Origin: Elusimicrobiota bacterium
GTDB lineage: Bacteria; Elusimicrobiota; Elusimicrobia; FEN-1173
Assembly (NCBI GenBank): GCA_016721625.1
Contig: JADKHR010000001.1
Coordinates: 1,798,001-1,862,000 of the forward strand
Direction of reading: 5' to 3'
DNA length: 64,000 nucleotides
A program made the translations under genes and the position numbers. The notes under the pieces are model-generated. The model was not told where the DNA came from, ran no database searches, and was given only the letters and a program-made list of their open reading frames with translations. This document shows, piece after piece, positions 16,068 through 25,231 of this stretch. Position 1 is the stretch's first letter. Each line of letters starts with the position of its first letter.

Positions 16068-16841
16068 TTGGAATACGTTTTTAAAAACACAACGGATCAT
16101 AGTGAATCGGACCGATTGCGGACCATTGAGGCTATTTTTGACCCTTCAACGCGGCGCCGAATTTTATCGGGCGGGCTGAAACAGGGGGACTGTTGTTTGG
16201 AGGTGGGCGCGGGGGCGGGGTCGGTGATGCGGTGGTTGGCGGAACAGGTGGGGCCCTCGGGGCATGTGACGGCGGTGGATATTAATACTCGATTTTTGGA
16301 CAAGCCGCCCGTCAACGTGGCGATCATGGAAGGGGATGTACGTTCGGTGGCTTTTGAGCCTGGGTCTTTTGATCTTATTCATGCTCGCTATGTGTTGGTT
16401 CACATTCCCGAATATAAAGGGGTGTTGGATTCCCTTTGGAAAGCCTTAAAACCAGGGGGGGCGCTGGTGATTGAAGAACCGGATTTTTCGGTCTATAGGG
16501 GATTCAGCGGTGCGGACGTTCAATCGTTCCATAACGTTCACCAGGCGATTCTGCACATGTACACGGCCAAAGGGGTGGACCCGGCGCTGGGGGCCCAATT
16601 GCCCACGCTGTTTCAAAGCCTAGGGGCAAAAAATCTGCTGATCGAAAACGACGCCCCCATTTCCCGCGGCGGTTCCGCCATCGCCGAGATGATGAACTTG
16701 TCGGCAATTCAATTAAAGGATAAATATTTGGCCACGGGAAAAGTGACTCCGCTGGATCTGGAAGCCTATGGCCGGTTTACGCAAAGTCCCGAATCCCGGG
16801 CAATTTACTACGCCACGATCGGGGCGATCGGGCATAAATGA
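16068..16841 (+). CDS. Class I SAM-dependent methyltransferase
   Basis: A 257-aa cytoplasmic methyltransferase. Motif I is CLEVGAGAGSVMRWLAEQVG, the acidic ribose-binding residue lies in VTAVDIN, motif II is GDVRSVAFEPGSFDLIHARYVLVHI, and motif III is ALKPGGALVIEEPDF. The fold resembles UbiE/TAM-like small-molecule methyltransferases; the substrate is unknown. TTG 16068 has CGGAGG seven bases upstream and begins EYVFKNTTDHSESDRL. Its stop overlaps the next gene's ATG by four bases. Confidence 0.85.
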   Translation: MEYVFKNTTDHSESDRLRTIEAIFDPSTRRRILSGGLKQGDCCLEVGAGAGSVMRWLAEQVGPSGHVTAVDINTRFLDKPPVNVAIMEGDVRSVAFEPGSFDLIHARYVLVHIPEYKGVLDSLWKALKPGGALVIEEPDFSVYRGFSGADVQSFHNVHQAILHMYTAKGVDPALGAQLPTLFQSLGAKNLLIENDAPISRGGSAIAEMMNLSAIQLKDKYLATGKVTPLDLEAYGRFTQSPESRAIYYATIGAIGHK

Positions 16842-17938
16842 GAATTCGGCGTTCTTTGGTTTTCGCGCTGTTAGCGGCGGGGGTTTCGGCGGCGGAACTT
16901 GAGGTTCGCATTGATAATCCGCCCGCCGATGGGGCGGTGGTCCTTTGGTTGTTTGACTCGCCCAACACCTTTGTGGACCTTCGGGATCCGGTGCGAATTG
17001 TTATCTTGCCGGATCGGGGACGCACGCCCGCCAAAATTAAAGATTTGCCCGCCGGGGAATATGCGGTGGTGGTTTTTCATGACGCCAACAACAACGGGCT
17101 CATGGACAAAAACTTTATCGGGATTCCCCGCGAATGGCTGGGATTCTCCAACCGCTATTGGCCCGAGGGACCGCCCACGTTTGCTCGAGCGGCGTTTGTG
17201 CTGGACGCCAACGAAACAAAAGTCATGGATGTTCATCTTCGGTCCATCTTTGGAAAACTGGGATTGTTGGGCCTGGGCGTCGGTGTGATCACGCAGACCA
17301 GCCCCTACCGTGGGTCCGATCGGGTCATCGTTCAGCCCATTCCCGCCATCAGCTACATTGGGGACCGCGTCCAAATTCTTGGGCCCGGTGTGACCTGCGG
17401 CCTATTGAAATGGCGCAACGTGGTTGGCTTAGCGGTCACGGGGAATTACCGGCTGGGAGCCTACGATGAAGAAGACAGCCCCGTGCTTGTTGGGTTGGGA
17501 GACCGCCAATCCACCGTCATGGCCGGCCTGGCGCTTCAGGCCTTTTTTCCCGGCGGTGTGGACGTTTCCGTTGGCTATGAACATGACCTATTAAACCGGT
17601 TTAACGGCGGAAGCGCGGACCTGGGATTGGGAAAATCTTTTCAGCGGGGTCTGTTCACCTTGACGCCTCAGGTGGGCTTGAACTGGATGACCGCCGAACT
17701 GGCCGCTTATGAGTTCGGCGTGCCCAACGATAAAGCCCAAGCCGGGCGTCCGGCCTACCAGCCCGGGGCCGTGATGACCGTCAAATACGGGCTTGGGCTT
17801 TTCATCGAACTGAAGGGCGCCTGGCGGATCATATTAAGTGGAAATGCCACGCATCTTCCGTCAGAGCTAACGGAGAGCCCCATCGTGGACCAGTCCCAGG
17901 TTTTCAGCGGGTTCGCGGCAATCAATCGTTTGTTTTAG
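16838..17938 (+). CDS. DUF2141 domain fused to MipA/OmpV-like outer-membrane barrel
   Basis: A 366-aa exported protein with signal peptide RIRRSLVFALLAAGVSAAE. Residues 20-135 match DUF2141 (LPAGEYAVVVFHDANNNGLMD, then IPREWLGFSNR). Residues 140-366 look like the MipA/OmpV barrel family (GLGVGVITQTSPYRGSD, GVTCGLLKWRN, strand-rich region, terminal AAINRLF). The two domains are normally separate proteins; I see no frameshift at the junction. It is coupled to the methyltransferase. It is probably an outer-membrane protein with a periplasmic cap; function unknown. Confidence 0.75.
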   Translation: MRIRRSLVFALLAAGVSAAELEVRIDNPPADGAVVLWLFDSPNTFVDLRDPVRIVILPDRGRTPAKIKDLPAGEYAVVVFHDANNNGLMDKNFIGIPREWLGFSNRYWPEGPPTFARAAFVLDANETKVMDVHLRSIFGKLGLLGLGVGVITQTSPYRGSDRVIVQPIPAISYIGDRVQILGPGVTCGLLKWRNVVGLAVTGNYRLGAYDEEDSPVLVGLGDRQSTVMAGLALQAFFPGGVDVSVGYEHDLLNRFNGGSADLGLGKSFQRGLFTLTPQVGLNWMTAELAAYEFGVPNDKAQAGRPAYQPGAVMTVKYGLGLFIELKGAWRIILSGNATHLPSELTESPIVDQSQVFSGFAAINRLF

Positions 17939-18011
17939 ATCCACAATGCGGGAACATTTGTGCGCTATGTTTGTTCTATTCATCAGCCGCTGTTGAACCT
18001 AGGAGAACCCC

Positions 18012-19099
18012 ATGCCCGTTGAAACGAAAGATCTTTTGTTCAGTGAAATGCCGCTGGGTCCCATTGTCTTAAAAAATCGTTTGGTCATGGCCCCCATGAC
18101 CCGTTGCCGGGCGGGGGAGAACCATGTGCCCACGTCCTCCACCGCGGTTTATTACGAACAGCGGGCCACGGCCGGGTTGATCGTTTCGGAGGCCACTCAG
18201 GTGTCGCCTATGGGGGTGGGGTATCCGAACACGCCGGGGATTTATTCGGCGGAGCAAGTGGCGGGGTGGAAAAAAGTGACGGACGCGGTTCATCACGCGG
18301 GGGGACGGATTTTTCTCCAATTGTGGCACGTGGGGCGGGTGTCCCACTCTCTTTGGCTGAACGGCGAACGGCCGGTGTCGTCGTCGGCCGTGGCGGCGCG
18401 GGGGGAACTGTATACCCCGGGGGGGATGAAGCCCTACGACACCCCCCGGGCCTTGGATATTTCCGAAATCCCGGGTTTGGTGGAACAATACCGATCGGGA
18501 GCCCGGAACGCCTTGGCGGCGGGGTTCGACGGCGTGGAGGTTCATGGGGCCAACGGGTATTTGCCCGACCAGTTCCTTCGGGACGGGGTGAACAAGCGCA
18601 GCGACGCCTACGGCGGGTCCGTGGAAAACCGGGCGCGGTTTCTTTTGGAGATTGTCGATGCGGTCGTCGGGGTTTGGGGAAAAGATCGCGTGGGGGTTCG
18701 GTTGTCCCCCAGCGGGAGTTTTAACGATATGAGCGATTCCAATCCCGAGAAAACTTTTTCCTACGTGGTTCAAGAACTGGAAAAGCGGGGCGTGGTTTAT
18801 CTTCATCTGATCGAAGGCAATGAGGCCGATGTTCGCCATGGCGGGCGCATTGTCCCCACGTCGCTTTTCCGCCCGCTCTTCAAACGCGCCTTGATTGTTT
18901 GCGGGGATTATTCCCGCGAACGGGCTGAAAAGGTTTTAGCCGAGAGGGCCGCGGACCTGGTGGCCTTCGGCCGTCCGTTCATCGCCAACCCGGATTTGCC
19001 CCAGCGTTTTGCGAAAAACGCTCCGTTGAATCCCCGGACCCGAACACGTTTTATGGCGGAACGGAAAAGGGGTACACGGATTACTCGAAGGTTTCTTAA
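18012..19099 (+). CDS. Old yellow enzyme-family alkene reductase, frameshifted near C-terminus
   Basis: FMN-dependent ene reductase of the NemA/OYE type, reducing activated alkenes or nitro-compounds with NAD(P)H. Visible are NRLVMAPMTRCRA, YYEQRATAGLIVSEATQVSP, FLQLWHVGRVSH, the catalytic pair in VEVHGANGYLPDQFL, NKRSDAYGGSVENR, and VAFGRPFIANPDLP. At the C4 run 19032-19035 the frame slips; one extra C restores PDPNTFYGGTEKGYTDY, the family ending, with a stop at 19097-19099. In the given sequence it runs on into the VOC gene instead. I treat that fusion as an artefact. Confidence 0.88.
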
Positions 19100-19115
19100 A
19101 CAAAAGGAGAAGGCC

Positions 19116-19487
19116 ATGGCGAACAATCCCGTGGGATGGTTTGAAATATACGTGCAAGATGGCGCCCGGGCAACGCGGTTTTACGAAGCGGTGTTTAAGA
19201 CAAAAATGGAATACGTAAAAACTCCGGATTATGAAATGTGGATGTTTCCCCATGCCATGGGCCAAGCCGGAGCCGGTGGGGCGCTAATGAAAATGCAGGG
19301 AGTTCCCTCGGGGAAGAACAGCACCGTGGTGTATTTCAGCTGTGCGGACTGCGCCGCGGAGTCTGCCCGGGCTAAAGAAAATGGCGGGGCCATTTTTAAA
19401 GAGAAAACATCCATCGGTGAGCATGGATACATCTCCCTCGTGACGGACACGGAAGGGAACCTGATCGGTTTTCATTCGCTGAAGTAA
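19116..19487 (+). CDS. VOC-family (glyoxalase/bleomycin-resistance fold) protein
   Basis: A 123-aa VOC-fold protein: NPVGWFEIYVQDGARATRFY opens the first beta-alpha-beta unit, FSCADCAAESARAKENGG the second, and DTEGNLIGFHS closes it. Such proteins include PhnB-like and uncharacterised metal-dependent enzymes; the substrate is not predictable. ATG 19116 has AAAGGAG six bases upstream, evidence that it is a separate gene and not the tail of the OYE reductase. Confidence 0.85.
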   Translation: MANNPVGWFEIYVQDGARATRFYEAVFKTKMEYVKTPDYEMWMFPHAMGQAGAGGALMKMQGVPSGKNSTVVYFSCADCAAESARAKENGGAIFKEKTSIGEHGYISLVTDTEGNLIGFHSLK

Positions 19488-19539
19488 TAGCGCAACAAAT
19501 CCGTACCTCGATCCTTTCGAACTCCTCCCGCCCGAAGTG

Positions 19540-19640
19540 GTTCCCTCTCCCGCTGGCGGGAGAGGGGAAGGGAGAGGGTCTGTTTTCGACAGAACACCGC
19601 CCCCCCCCACAGACCGTTTCGTAGCCCTTTCTCCCGCGAG
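19540..19640. repeat. Non-coding dispersed hairpin repeat
   Basis: This stretch contains a strong hairpin (CCCTCTCCCGC/GCGGGAGAGGG) with purine-rich arms and a second CTCCCGCGAGAGG palindrome. It codes for nothing recognisable and resembles the short intergenic palindromic repeats scattered through many genomes. Confidence 0.45.
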
Positions 19641-19699
19641 AGGAAGGAGATGGAGACCCGCGTGTTGACATTAGGCACACATTGGATTATAATAAGACC

Positions 19700-19984
19700 A
19701 TGAAAGTCTTTTCGTGGGATGCGAAAAAGAATGAATGGCTGAAGGCTCATCGCGGAGTTTCTTTTGAGGAGGTTCTTTTTCATATTGAAAAGGGGGGGCT
19801 TTTGGATCGGTTGGTTCATCCCAATAAAATGAAATATCCGGGGCAACAGCTTTTCGTCATAAATATGGACGACTACGTTTTTCTCGTACCTTTTGTTGAA
19901 AATGACCGCGAGATTTTTCTTAAAACGGTTATCCCCAGCCGGAAGGCAACCCGCGATTATTTAGGAGGTGGATCCCATGAGTAA
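19700..19984 (+). CDS. BrnT-like toxin of a type II toxin-antitoxin pair
   Basis: A 94-aa protein starting at ATG 19700 (MKVFSWDAKKNEWLKAHRGV), followed by SFEEVLFHIEKGG, the opening typical of BrnT-family ribonuclease toxins. The C-terminal part has FLVPFVENDREIFLKTVIPS with the conserved arginine/threonine strand. An extended start at TTG 19682 is not needed. The antitoxin gene overlaps its end by eight bases. A ribonuclease mode is known for BrnT in Brucella; here it is inferred. Confidence 0.75.
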   Translation: MKVFSWDAKKNEWLKAHRGVSFEEVLFHIEKGGLLDRLVHPNKMKYPGQQLFVINMDDYVFLVPFVENDREIFLKTVIPSRKATRDYLGGGSHE

Positions 19985-20252
19985 CTTGGAAAAGAACGAG
20001 CGCGATATCCTGAAGGCTTTCGAAGCCGATGAGTGGAAATCCGCCGGAAAGCACAAATCTGAATTGGCGCGATATCAAAAATACGCGAGGGCCACTTTTC
20101 AGAAGAACAGGCGGGTCAATATTCGCATTTCCTCCAAGGACTTGGAGGGCGTTCAGAAAAAGGCTTTGGAGGAAGCCATTCCTTATCAAACGCTTCTCTC
20201 CAGTATTATTCACAAATTCGTTTCGGGAACTTTGGTTCCCAGACGCGCCTAA
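19977..20252 (+). CDS. Ribbon-helix-helix antitoxin partner
   Basis: A 91-aa protein with RRVNIRISSKDLEGVQKKAL and then EEAIPYQTLLSSIIHKFVSG, the DNA-binding pattern of COG5304-type antitoxins. The N-terminal 45 residues are charged and would wrap the toxin. TAGGAGG (19962-19968) lies before ATG 19977 inside the toxin gene, so the two are coupled in toxin-antitoxin order, with autorepression expected. Toxin-first order fits BrnTA. Confidence 0.8.
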   Translation: MSNLEKNERDILKAFEADEWKSAGKHKSELARYQKYARATFQKNRRVNIRISSKDLEGVQKKALEEAIPYQTLLSSIIHKFVSGTLVPRRA

Positions 20253-20316
20253 AAACGTTCTGGCGAATACGGAAGGCCACAGGATTCATTTGGGATTTAT
20301 GAATTAGCCGAAGATT

Positions 20317-20357
20317 AAAAAGGCCCCCGCTCTCTTTTGGAGAGCGGGGGCCTTTTT
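20317..20357. terminator. Bidirectional terminator between antitoxin and qNOR
   Basis: AAAAAGGCCCCCGCTCTC pairs with GAGAGCGGGGGCCTTTTT around a short loop, with A and T runs on both sides, so it can end both the plus-strand antitoxin transcript and the minus-strand norZ transcript. Confidence 0.92.
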
Positions 20358-20368
20358 GTTTAAAGAAC

Positions 20369-22633
20369 TTATTTAGCTTGACGCAGGGAAAACAGCCGGG
20401 TCACCATGAAATAGGCGATGGGGACCACGCCGCCAAGAACGAAGACCATGTCCCCAACGACCCGCGACCAGGTGGTGACCTGGAAGAAGGTGGATTGGAT
20501 CACGGCTTCGCTCCGGGCATACCAGAACCCGTGCTGGATGCTTTGCACCAGCTGATAGATCCCGGCGGGGAATATGTTCAGCGCCAGCATCAAGAGCAGG
20601 CCGATGTTGAGGGACCAGAAAGAGATCCCCCACAGTTTGTCGTTCCAGCGATGTGGTTCCACCGTGAGCCTCGCGCAAAACGCCAGGGCCGCGATGGCCA
20701 GGTTTCCGTAAACACCCATCAACGCCGCGTGACCGTGGTTGGAGGTGAGGTAGGTCGCGTGTTCGTAGTAGCTCACAATGGGCAAGTTAATGAGGAACCC
20801 GAAAATCCCGGCCCCCAGGAAGTTCCAGAAACCAACGGCCATAAGAAACATGACGGTCCATTTGTGAGGGAACTCGATCGGCGTCACAGCGAAAATACTT
20901 TTGTTTTGCCGGAGTTTAATGAAGTTCCAGGCCTCCAAGGTGAGGAGGCACAACGGGACCACTTCCATGGCGCTAAAGAAAGCGCCCAGGGCCAGGTTGA
21001 TGGCGGGTTGGGCCGTCCAGTAATAGTGGTGGGCGGTTCCGATCATGCCGCTCCCCAAATAGAGGATGATGTCGAGATAGACGACGCGAAGCGCCGCCTC
21101 TTTGGGGGCCAAGCCCAGGATCACGAAGATGTGGGCGACTACGATGGTTGTGAACAGTTCGAAGAACCCTTCCACCCAGAGATGCACGATCCACCAACGC
21201 CAAAAGTCCGCCACGGCGAAATTCGTGCCGGGTTTGTAGAGCATCCCGAAGGAATACATCACGGGGATGGCAACGATGGAGTAGAGGAGAAGGTACGGCA
21301 TCCCGCCGCGGTCTTCCCCTTTTAAGGTCGGTTGGATGGAGCGGAAAACGATGACCGCCCACAGCGCCATCCCCACGGTCAAGAGGATCTGCCACAGGCG
21401 GCCCAGTTCCAGGTATTCCCAGCCTTGATGGCCCAGCCAGAACCACGCTTTCCCTAGCAGGCCTTTGATCCCCAGCCACTCGCCCACGATGCTACCGACG
21501 GCCACCAAGACCACCGCGCCGAACAGGATATGGACGAGCGCGGCTTGGCCTTTGGGTTCTGTTTTCGACACCATGGGCCCGACGAAAATCCCCGCGGCCA
21601 ACCACGCCGTGGCGATCCAGAAGATCGACAACTGGAGATGCCAACTGCGGGTGATGGTGATCGGGAGGAAGTTCCGAATGTCGAACCCATAGAGGCCGGC
21701 GCTCTCGACAAAATAATGCGCCGTGAGAACCCCCATGACGGTTTGAAAGAGGAACAGAAGGCTGACCACCAGAAAATAATTGTAGGTGGCTTTTTGACTG
21801 CGCGTGATCGGCGTGGATTCGATGGAGGGAATCTTCTCCAGTGGAATCTTGTCGCCCCCCCACCCCAAAAAGTCGAACCGGCCGAAAAACATCAGCACCA
21901 GCCCCAAGGCACCCAGAAGAGAAATGATGCTTAAAGCGCTCCAGAGGATGATTTCCAGGGAAGGCCGGTTGCCTGCCTCCTCGTCGGGGGGCCAGTTGTT
22001 GGTGTAGGAATGATTCTTCCCGGGTCGCGGGGTGACGGCGGCCCAGGCGGACCAGCTGAAAAAGGCCGAAAGGGTCCGCAGGTCGTTGGGGTCGGAAATG
22101 TAATTGGCGGGCAACGGAAGTTTTTGGGACCCGTCTTTAAAGAGCGCTGTTGTTCGCGCCACCAGCCCCTCGAAGACGTGTGCGTAGGCGGGGGAAACGC
22201 TCACGGCGCCCGTGGTTTCGTCGTAACGGTTTGTTTTTAACTCCGTGATCACCCGATCCGAAACAATGGCGCGGTCGCTTTCGGAAAGGGAGGCGAAGGC
22301 CCCCCCGCGTTCGACCGCGTAAATTTCTTTCAGGCCGACCGCCAGCTGATGCAGGGTGTCCGCCGTAAAATCGGGCCCCCGGTATCCGCCGTGGCCGAAG
22401 AGGGTGCCGTAGTCCATCAGACCGAACTTTTGGAACACCGACTGGCCAGCCACGATATCGTCCGAGGTAAAGAGCATCCTCCCGTCCGTGGTCACCGCGT
22501 TAAAATACGGCGGGGCCCCTTTATAGGTGTTTCGGCCCATGAACAGCAAGCCGGTGATGCCGACGATGATGGTGAGCACCGCTCCGTGCCGCCACCAGGG
22601 GGAAATCCCCAGGGGTTTCCGATCGTTTGTCAT
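20369..22633 (-). CDS. norZ: Quinol-dependent nitric oxide reductase (qNOR)
   Basis: A 754-aa inner-membrane enzyme that reduces 2 NO to N2O using quinol. The N-terminal 220 residues form the cytochrome-c-like extension of qNOR without a haem c motif (FGHGGYRGPDFTADTLH). The catalytic domain has ITRSWHLQLSIFWIATAW, the FeB-ligand helix FWRWWIVHLWVEGFFELF with the conserved Glu, IGTAHHYYWTAQP, and the haem ligands in LTSNHGHAALMGVYGN. ATG 22633 follows GGAGG with six bases spacing; ATG 22639 has none. A Crp/Fnr regulator lies directly upstream on the same strand. Confidence 0.95.
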   Translation of the reverse strand: MTNDRKPLGISPWWRHGAVLTIIVGITGLLFMGRNTYKGAPPYFNAVTTDGRMLFTSDDIVAGQSVFQKFGLMDYGTLFGHGGYRGPDFTADTLHQLAVGLKEIYAVERGGAFASLSESDRAIVSDRVITELKTNRYDETTGAVSVSPAYAHVFEGLVARTTALFKDGSQKLPLPANYISDPNDLRTLSAFFSWSAWAAVTPRPGKNHSYTNNWPPDEEAGNRPSLEIILWSALSIISLLGALGLVLMFFGRFDFLGWGGDKIPLEKIPSIESTPITRSQKATYNYFLVVSLLFLFQTVMGVLTAHYFVESAGLYGFDIRNFLPITITRSWHLQLSIFWIATAWLAAGIFVGPMVSKTEPKGQAALVHILFGAVVLVAVGSIVGEWLGIKGLLGKAWFWLGHQGWEYLELGRLWQILLTVGMALWAVIVFRSIQPTLKGEDRGGMPYLLLYSIVAIPVMYSFGMLYKPGTNFAVADFWRWWIVHLWVEGFFELFTTIVVAHIFVILGLAPKEAALRVVYLDIILYLGSGMIGTAHHYYWTAQPAINLALGAFFSAMEVVPLCLLTLEAWNFIKLRQNKSIFAVTPIEFPHKWTVMFLMAVGFWNFLGAGIFGFLINLPIVSYYEHATYLTSNHGHAALMGVYGNLAIAALAFCARLTVEPHRWNDKLWGISFWSLNIGLLLMLALNIFPAGIYQLVQSIQHGFWYARSEAVIQSTFFQVTTWSRVVGDMVFVLGGVVPIAYFMVTRLFSLRQAK

Positions 22634-22703
22634 TGACATCCTCCGTTGAACTCTTGTGCCCCCCCTGTCAGGCGGGGGCTAGATGATACCCATGGAGAGG
22701 GGC

Positions 22704-22730
22704 GAAAGTATGCGCCCGGATAGGTTTGTT
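22704..22730 (-). promoter_or_regulatory. Shared upstream motif of norZ
   Basis: Minus strand ACCTATCCGGGCGCATACTTT aligns base for base with the motif before the NOR-like operon at 11916-11942 (17 of these 21 positions identical). TATCAT (minus strand of 22683-22688) could be a -10 element, placing the motif centre near -40, where class II Crp/Fnr activators bind. Confidence 0.55.
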
Positions 22731-23416
22731 CAGGAAGAGAGCGTTGCGTAAGACGGGTCGGTTGGCGCGGGGGCGGCGATCCCCGCCCGGGCGCGCAAAC
22801 CGGCGGGGTTCCGCAGGCCGATTCGTTTCCATCCGGTTCGAATCAGGCCGCGTTTTTTGAAATCAGAGAGAATGCGGATCGCGGTTTCTGGAATGCATCC
22901 GGCCAATTCAGCAAAGTCTTCCCGGCGCATTCGGACTTCGTCTTTTGGATTGGGAAGGAGAATAAGAAGCAGGGTGGCCACCCGCCGTTCCACGGGTTCC
23001 TGGGCCAAGGCGCGCATGGCTTGAGCGTGACGGAAATGTTGGCCGATTTCCCGGTGAACAGCGCCCGCAAATTCCGGAACTTTATTAAATAAATCCTCAA
23101 AGACCGGACCGGGAATTTCGAGAATTTCCGATTCTTGCAAAACGAACGCGCTGGCGGGGTAAGGACGGTGGTCGAGAACGGCCATTCCGCCGAAAAGTCT
23201 TCCGGAAGTCAGGATCTCCAGGGCCACCGGTCGGCCCTGCGGGGTGGATTTGATGAGCTTGATCAGCCCCGATCGAAGCAAAAAGGCTGAGTGGGCCGCC
23301 TGTCCTTCCTGAAAAAGGATGTCTTTGTATTTGCACAAACGTCGGACGCACCGCGTTGTAGCCGCTGTGAGGACTGTTTTGGGAATGCCATGGAAGAGCG
23401 GAGCGTCAACGATCAC
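22730..23416 (-). CDS. Crp/Fnr-family transcription regulator
   Basis: A 228-aa regulator. Residues 20-125 form the cyclic-nucleotide-binding-type sensor barrel (YKDILFQEGQAAHSAFLLRSG, GRLFGGMAVLDHRPYPASAFV). Residues 150-205 carry the winged helix (MRREDFAELAGCIPETAIRI, then LSDFKKRGLI). It lacks the N-terminal Cys cluster of FNR, so it is not an oxygen-sensing [4Fe-4S] type. Its position upstream of norZ suggests a DNR/NnrR-like role in sensing NO; the ligand is unproven. Confidence 0.85.
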   Translation of the reverse strand: MIVDAPLFHGIPKTVLTAATTRCVRRLCKYKDILFQEGQAAHSAFLLRSGLIKLIKSTPQGRPVALEILTSGRLFGGMAVLDHRPYPASAFVLQESEILEIPGPVFEDLFNKVPEFAGAVHREIGQHFRHAQAMRALAQEPVERRVATLLLILLPNPKDEVRMRREDFAELAGCIPETAIRILSDFKKRGLIRTGWKRIGLRNPAGLRARAGIAAPAPTDPSYATLSS

Positions 23417-23480
23417 GCCGCTATTCTAGTCTTTTCGGGCCTCTTATTTATATGAAACGTCGGTCAACCCTGGGTTGTGG

Positions 23481-23690
23481 TATAATGCTCAAGATTGAAT
23501 TGGAGGATGGCACCCTTCCCAGAGTTCCGGGTGTCCGTGGCGGCCCGCAGGGCCGACCCCTCCACTGGGGTTGCCCCGACCAAAGGCGTCGGGACTGCCC
23601 AGGGGTTGGTCTGAAACTGAGATTATTCAAAACGGGGCTGCCCTCGCAAAAGGCGCGAGGACTGCCCCAACAATTTAGGTGAACACACGT
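23481..23690 (+). repeat. Structured leader before tRNA-Ala(CGC), with TATAAT
   Basis: TATAAT (23481-23486) is followed by the same hairpin chain as at 545-640: GGCACCC/GGGTGTC, CGGCCC/GGGCCG (loop GCA here, ATA there) and ACCCC/GGGGT. CCCGAC/GTCGGG and later CCTCGC/GCGAGG then enclose an A-rich loop. The leader then runs into the tRNA. No protein-coding frame here is credible. Confidence 0.6.
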
Positions 23691-23697
23691 GTAGGAT

Positions 23698-23761
<64 letters not shown>

Positions 23762-23770
<9 letters not shown>

Positions 23771-25231
23771 CATTTTATTCGTCTCGAACTCATTAAAAGG
23801 GTCTGACCTTTCTATAAGGTTGGACCCTTTACTGTTTTCGGCGGGCGGGCGGGGGAAAACCGGGGACACGGCGGAACCGGGGGAGGAAGGAACCTCTTTT
23901 AAGGGCGATTCTCCGTCGGGCGGAAGGGACAGGCGGAAGCGGGCGGTGATGCTCTCTTTCCCATAATAGACCTTCTCGATCCTTTGCCGAACGGACAACG
24001 CCTTTTCAATTCCGGTTTTGCGCGCGCTTTTTAAAATATGCTTTTGGAGTTCGTTTTGAAGAAATTCGGGGGTCAGCGGGGCCGTTTCTTGTAACGGTTC
24101 GATCCCGTTTTCAGGGGGATCTTTTATTTGGTCCTTGGCCGAAACAATGAGCTGTTTCAGGTAGAAGGGGTCCCGGGACAGTCTGGCAAGATTTTGGTGA
24201 ATGGTGGTCTCTAAGCGGGCCGCGCTAATTTGGCGGGTCGTGCAGGCGTTCCAGCCCTTGTGGTTGGTTGAGGTGCAACGGTAGTAATGGTAACGGCGGG
24301 TGCCCTCCGGGGTTTTCTTATCGGTGAAAGTTGGGCTCATGTTGGAATGGCATTCCTTACACTCCAGGATCCCGGTGTAGGGGAGGTGATGATAGGAAGA
24401 ACCCGGTTTCCTGGCTTCCTGGGCGCTTTCGGACATCAGGGCCTGAACATGGTTGAATAGCTGTTCCGAAATGATGGGTTCGTGGGCGCCGGGAAGGACT
24501 TTCCCCTTGTAAACAATCTTTCCCGCACTGGCCGGGCATTTCAGAACGCGCAAAACAAAGGTGTCCGACAAGGTCGTCCGCTCGTGCCATGAATCCCTTA
24601 AGCATAACGTTACCTGATGGGCAGAGCGTAACTCGGCGTACTTCTCAAAGATGAACCGGACGACACGGGCGCGGCGATGGTCCACAACGAGTTTTCCCTC
24701 CACTTTCTGGAAACCGTAAGGCGGGGGCCCTCCGTTACACAGGCCCCGCGCGGCGCGCTGGGCAAATTTGTCCCGAATGCGCTCTGATGCGAGTTCCCGT
24801 TCGAATTGGGCAAAGGTCAGCATGATATTTCGGAGAAGCCTGCCCGCCGGGGTGGAGGTGTCGAAACGCTCCGTCACTGAAATAAACCCGGCGTGGTGGG
24901 CCTCGAAGAGTTCGATTAACTGATAAAAGTCACGGGGCGATCGTGTGAGCCGGTCTATCTTGTAGGTAATGACCATGTCTAAACGCCCCAGTTTAAGGTC
25001 GGCCACCAAATGCCGGATTCCAGGACGATCAAGATTGGCTCCGGAATATCCTGGGTCGGAATACAATTTGGCGACCTGGAACCCCTCCTGGCTGTTAATG
25101 AAAGAGCGGATCCGGTCTTCTTGTGCCTCACAGGAATTAAAAACCACCTCGGCTTGCTGATCGGTGGACACGCGGGTGTAAATGGCACAGCGGACAATTT
25201 GCGGTTTTGTTGCGATTAGAGCAGGGGTCAT
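23762..25231 (-). CDS. Large serine recombinase/integrase, element A
   Basis: A 489-aa recombinase. Residues 12-160 form the resolvase catalytic domain: CAIYTRVSTDQQ carries the nucleophilic Ser, then MVITYKIDRLTRSPRDFYQL and NIMLTFAQFERELASERIRD. Residues 180-280 match the recombinase domain (GGPPPYGFQ), and a zinc ribbon follows (LECKECHS then YYRCTSTNHKGWNAC). The C-terminal helix IEKALSVRQRIEKVYYGKES is followed by a tail with no stop inside the element; the stop lies in the tRNA gene. ATG 25231 overlaps the upstream small gene's stop (ATGA). Confidence 0.92.
23765..24027 (-). repeat. Element A left inverted repeat
   Basis: Runs from the tRNA-Ala end to GCGCGCGC at 24020-24027 and includes the last 85 or so codons of the recombinase. 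A stem-loop (AAGGGTCTGACC / GGTTGGACCCTT, 23797-23830) lies near the outer end. Confidence 0.8.

Noticed and set aside
18012..19487. A genuine OYE-VOC fusion enzyme
   Set aside because: The reductase's normal C-terminus survives in the adjacent frame and the VOC gene has its own ribosome site.
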